Made by a program: the position numbers and the translations under genes. The notes under the pieces were generated by a model. The model did no database searches, was not told where the DNA came from, and saw only the letters and a program-made list of their open reading frames with translations. 7,819 nt of DNA. It comes from Dehalococcoidia bacterium (GTDB taxonomy: Bacteria; Chloroflexota; Dehalococcoidia; Dehalococcoidales; BS750m-G39). Where the stretch lies: assembly GCA_030640325.1 (NCBI GenBank), contig DAOWJM010000141.1, positions 1-7,819 of the forward strand, written 5' to 3'. Numbering within the stretch: position 1 is the stretch's first letter; every line of letters starts with the position of its first letter. Positions 6,066 through 7,819 of the stretch are shown in pieces.

Positions 6066-6660
6066 GGGGGGTGTGGAGGATAGTCAGCTTATTTCCGATG
6101 TGCAGCAACTGACCGATGGCTTGGGAGAGCTTCCCGAGCCTGTAGTCAAGCCCACTTTTATCGCCGTCAGCGGGTTGCCTGGAACAGGAAAATCTTACTT
6201 CTGCAGTAAACTAGTCGAGAGACTACCCCTTGTTATTCTGGAAAGTGACGCCTTACGCAAGGCGCTTTTCTCATCGCCAAGTTATAGCTCGCAGGAGAGC
6301 TCACGTCTTTTCCGGGCATTGCACCTCCTCATTAAAAGGCTACTTAAGAAAGGGATTTCCCTTATCCTAGATGCTACCAATCTATCAGAGCGCTATCGTG
6401 AGCGCCTGTATAATATTGCTGACCGTCTGGATGTGAGGCTTATCCTGGTGCGGGTTGAGGCGCCTCCCCAGGTAGTATATGAACGGCTTAAGACCAGGCT
6501 AGAAGGAGACAATCCGGGGAGTAAATCGGACGCAGACTGGGTGGTATACCAGAGAATGAAGCCCTCGGTTCAGAAAATCAGTCGTAACCACTATGCTGTG
6601 GATACCTCTAAAGATACTACCCCGGTATTGGACAAAATTGTTCGAGAGGCGAGGCGTTAG
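6064..6660 (+). CDS. Predicted P-loop kinase (AAA_33 / zeta-toxin-like fold)
   Basis: A 198-residue cytoplasmic P-loop protein. Walker A is GLPGTGKS at 37-44 after a hydrophobic strand; ESDALRKALF at 60-69 carries the substrate-side Asp62, as in small-molecule and nucleic-acid kinases; ILDATNLSERYRERL at 101-115 is the Walker-B-like strand with Asp103; VRVEAPPQVVYERLKTR (129-145) is the strand and lid helix with Arg141 and Arg145. The layout is that of the 'predicted kinase' AAA_33 group, which includes polynucleotide-kinase-like and sugar/aminoglycoside-kinase-like enzymes. The substrate is unknown. No antitoxin gene is adjacent, so a toxin role is not supported. It begins 36 bp after plsY with GAGGG at 6047-6051 twelve bases upstream, a rather long spacing; GTG at 6073 is an alternative start and would leave the kinase core intact. 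The first 30 residues are poorly conserved-looking. Confidence 0.8.
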   Translation: MGGVEDSQLISDVQQLTDGLGELPEPVVKPTFIAVSGLPGTGKSYFCSKLVERLPLVILESDALRKALFSSPSYSSQESSRLFRALHLLIKRLLKKGISLILDATNLSERYRERLYNIADRLDVRLILVRVEAPPQVVYERLKTRLEGDNPGSKSDADWVVYQRMKPSVQKISRNHYAVDTSKDTTPVLDKIVREARR

Positions 6661-6672
6661 GTCTAAACAGGG

Positions 6673-6678
6673 AAGGAG
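6673..6678 (+). promoter_or_regulatory. Ribosome-binding site deciding the GTG start of pepA
   Basis: AAGGAG lies seven bases before the GTG at 6686. The GTG at 6681 is out of frame and stops after two codons, so 6686 is the start. Confidence 0.7.
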
Positions 6679-6685
6679 ACGTGAG

Positions 6686-7819
6686 GTGAAGATTGAAGTC
6701 ATAGCTGGTGATATCACCGAGATTGAAGCTGATGCTATCATAGTGAATTTCTTTGAGGGGACGGAGCGTCCTGATGGTGACTTAGCTGGAGTAGACAAGG
6801 CTCTGGGTGGGGCTATCTCTCAGCTCATTGGTCAGGGTGAAATAAAAGGTAAACTCAATGAGATAACTATTATTCATAGCCTGGGTAAGCTCCCGACAGC
6901 TAGAGTTGTGGTTGTTGGCTTAGGTAAAAAGGAGGAGCTATCTCAGGATAGGGTTCGGATGGCAGTGGGTGAGACTTGCCGACTTTTGCAACAGAAGGGG
7001 ATTAGCAATGTCGCTACTATTGCCCTGGGAGCGGGGGTAGCTGGAACAAGTCTGGAGGGTGCTTCTCAAGCGGTGACCGAGGGTGCCCTGCTCGGCGTCT
7101 ACTCATTTCGTAGGCATATAACCAAAGAGGCTGAGCATGGTGAGCTTAAACGGCTTACCATAGTGGAAGCTGATGAGACCAAGCTCCCTATTTTGCAACA
7201 GGGTGGCGATAAAGGCAGGGTTCTGGCTGAGGCTACCGAACTGGCTCGTGACATGGTCAATGAGCCGGCTAACTATATGACACCCCCTCATATGGCTGAG
7301 ACAGCAGCTAGCCTGGCTAAAGCCTATGGGCTTAAACTCGAAGTTCTGGAGCAGGAGCAGATGCGGGAGCTAGGCATGGGGGCGCTATTGGGGGTGACCC
7401 AGGGAAGTCAGCAACCTCCAAAATTCATCGTCCTCCATTATCGTGGGGGCGATTCGGCTCAGATTGATTTAGCCCTGGTTGGTAAAGGGATAACCTTTGA
7501 TTCCGGGGGTATTTCAATAAAGCCATCAGAGGGGATGCAGGAGATGAAGGGTGATATGGCTGGTGGTGCAGCGGTTATGGCGGCGATAAGTGCCATTGCT
7601 CAACTTAAGCCCAAGATTAGTGTGGTGGCTATTGCCCCCTGTGCTGAGAACCTGCCCGGTGGTGAAGCCTTGAAACCCGGCGATGTCCTAACTGCTATGA
7701 ATGGTAAGACCATCGAGATTATCTCCACTGATGCCGAGGGGCGGCTTATCCTGGCTGATGCCTTATGCTATGCCAATAAGCTTGGTGCCAAACTTATAGT
7801 GGACGTGGCTACGCTAACC
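6686..7819 (+). CDS. pepA: Leucyl aminopeptidase, M17 family (3' truncated by window)
   Basis: The frame is open from the GTG at 6686 to the last base, 378 codons; a complete M17 peptidase is about 500, so the C-terminal quarter lies outside. It releases N-terminal residues from peptides in the cytoplasm with two metal ions. The N-terminal macro-like domain spans roughly residues 1-150 (start MKIEVIAGDITEIEADAI). The catalytic domain follows: RDMVNEPANYMTPP, then GKGITFDSGG with Lys267 and Asp272, ISIKPS with Lys279, MKGDMAGG with Asp290, and the signature STDAEGRL with Asp349, Glu351 and Arg353. The spacing of these residues is the same as in E. coli PepA (Lys270, Asp275, Lys282, Asp293, Asp352, Glu354, Arg356), so the active site is complete. 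It starts 25 bp after the kinase gene and is likely the end part of the same transcript. A role in the lipid genes' pathway is not apparent; it may be a housekeeping passenger. Confidence 0.95.
   Translation, partial: MKIEVIAGDITEIEADAIIVNFFEGTERPDGDLAGVDKALGGAISQLIGQGEIKGKLNEITIIHSLGKLPTARVVVVGLGKKEELSQDRVRMAVGETCRLLQQKGISNVATIALGAGVAGTSLEGASQAVTEGALLGVYSFRRHITKEAEHGELKRLTIVEADETKLPILQQGGDKGRVLAEATELARDMVNEPANYMTPPHMAETAASLAKAYGLKLEVLEQEQMRELGMGALLGVTQGSQQPPKFIVLHYRGGDSAQIDLALVGKGITFDSGGISIKPSEGMQEMKGDMAGGAAVMAAISAIAQLKPKISVVAIAPCAENLPGGEALKPGDVLTAMNGKTIEIISTDAEGRLILADALCYANKLGAKLIVDVATLT

Noticed and set aside
6212..6225. Hairpin TAGTC-GAGA-GACTA with a GNRA-type loop in the kinase gene.
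   Set aside because: Only a five-bp stem within coding sequence, with no T-run or neighbouring structure; expected by chance.
6064..6660. Zeta-toxin or other toxin-antitoxin role for the P-loop kinase.
   Set aside because: No small antitoxin gene is adjacent, and the neighbours are plsY and pepA; the motifs fit the general predicted-kinase group.

Overview
The window is a compact, entirely plus-strand bacterial stretch of nine protein-coding genes, with a partial gene at each end. I see no tRNA, rRNA, CRISPR array, mobile element or long non-coding region; the largest gap is the 111 bp between fabF and padR. The gene content (an ADP-forming acyl-CoA synthetase subunit, an AMP-forming ligase, a PadR regulator with a HAAS-type membrane partner, a DegV protein, a PlsY-family protein, PepA), the near-balanced base composition and the frequent GTG starts would fit an anaerobic Chloroflexota lineage such as Dehalococcoidia. 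That placement is an impression, not shown by the sequence.

Region 1 (2-3161) is about acyl activation and chain extension. It holds the C-terminal end of an ATP-grasp acetate/acyl-CoA ligase (ADP-forming) subunit, which overlaps by one base an AMP-forming acyl-CoA ligase whose phosphate-binding loop is atypical. A 32-bp gap then leads to a beta-ketoacyl-ACP synthase II (FabF) with a complete Cys-His-His catalytic set.

Region 2 (3162-3272) is the only clear regulatory gap. It carries a strong sigma-70-like promoter (TTGCAA, 17 bp, TATATT) overlapped by short inverted and direct repeats that could be an operator for the PadR protein encoded just downstream. A terminator-like hairpin lies inside the 3' end of fabF.

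Region 3 (3273-7819) reads as one transcription unit: padR, a HAAS-like domain protein with eight predicted membrane segments, a DegV-family lipid-binding protein, a PlsY-family membrane acyltransferase, a small P-loop kinase and leucyl aminopeptidase (truncated by the window end). The membrane protein, degV and plsY are joined by start/stop overlaps, so they are probably co-translated. In the known fatty acid kinase route a DegV/FakB protein presents a fatty acid for phosphorylation and PlsY moves the acyl group from acyl-phosphate to glycerol-3-phosphate, so this order suggests PadR-controlled membrane-lipid synthesis. Both the DegV and the PlsY protein here deviate from conserved motif residues, so they may be specialised or repurposed. 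No obviously new defence or mobile system is visible; the most interesting part is this regulator/membrane protein/divergent lipid-gene cluster.
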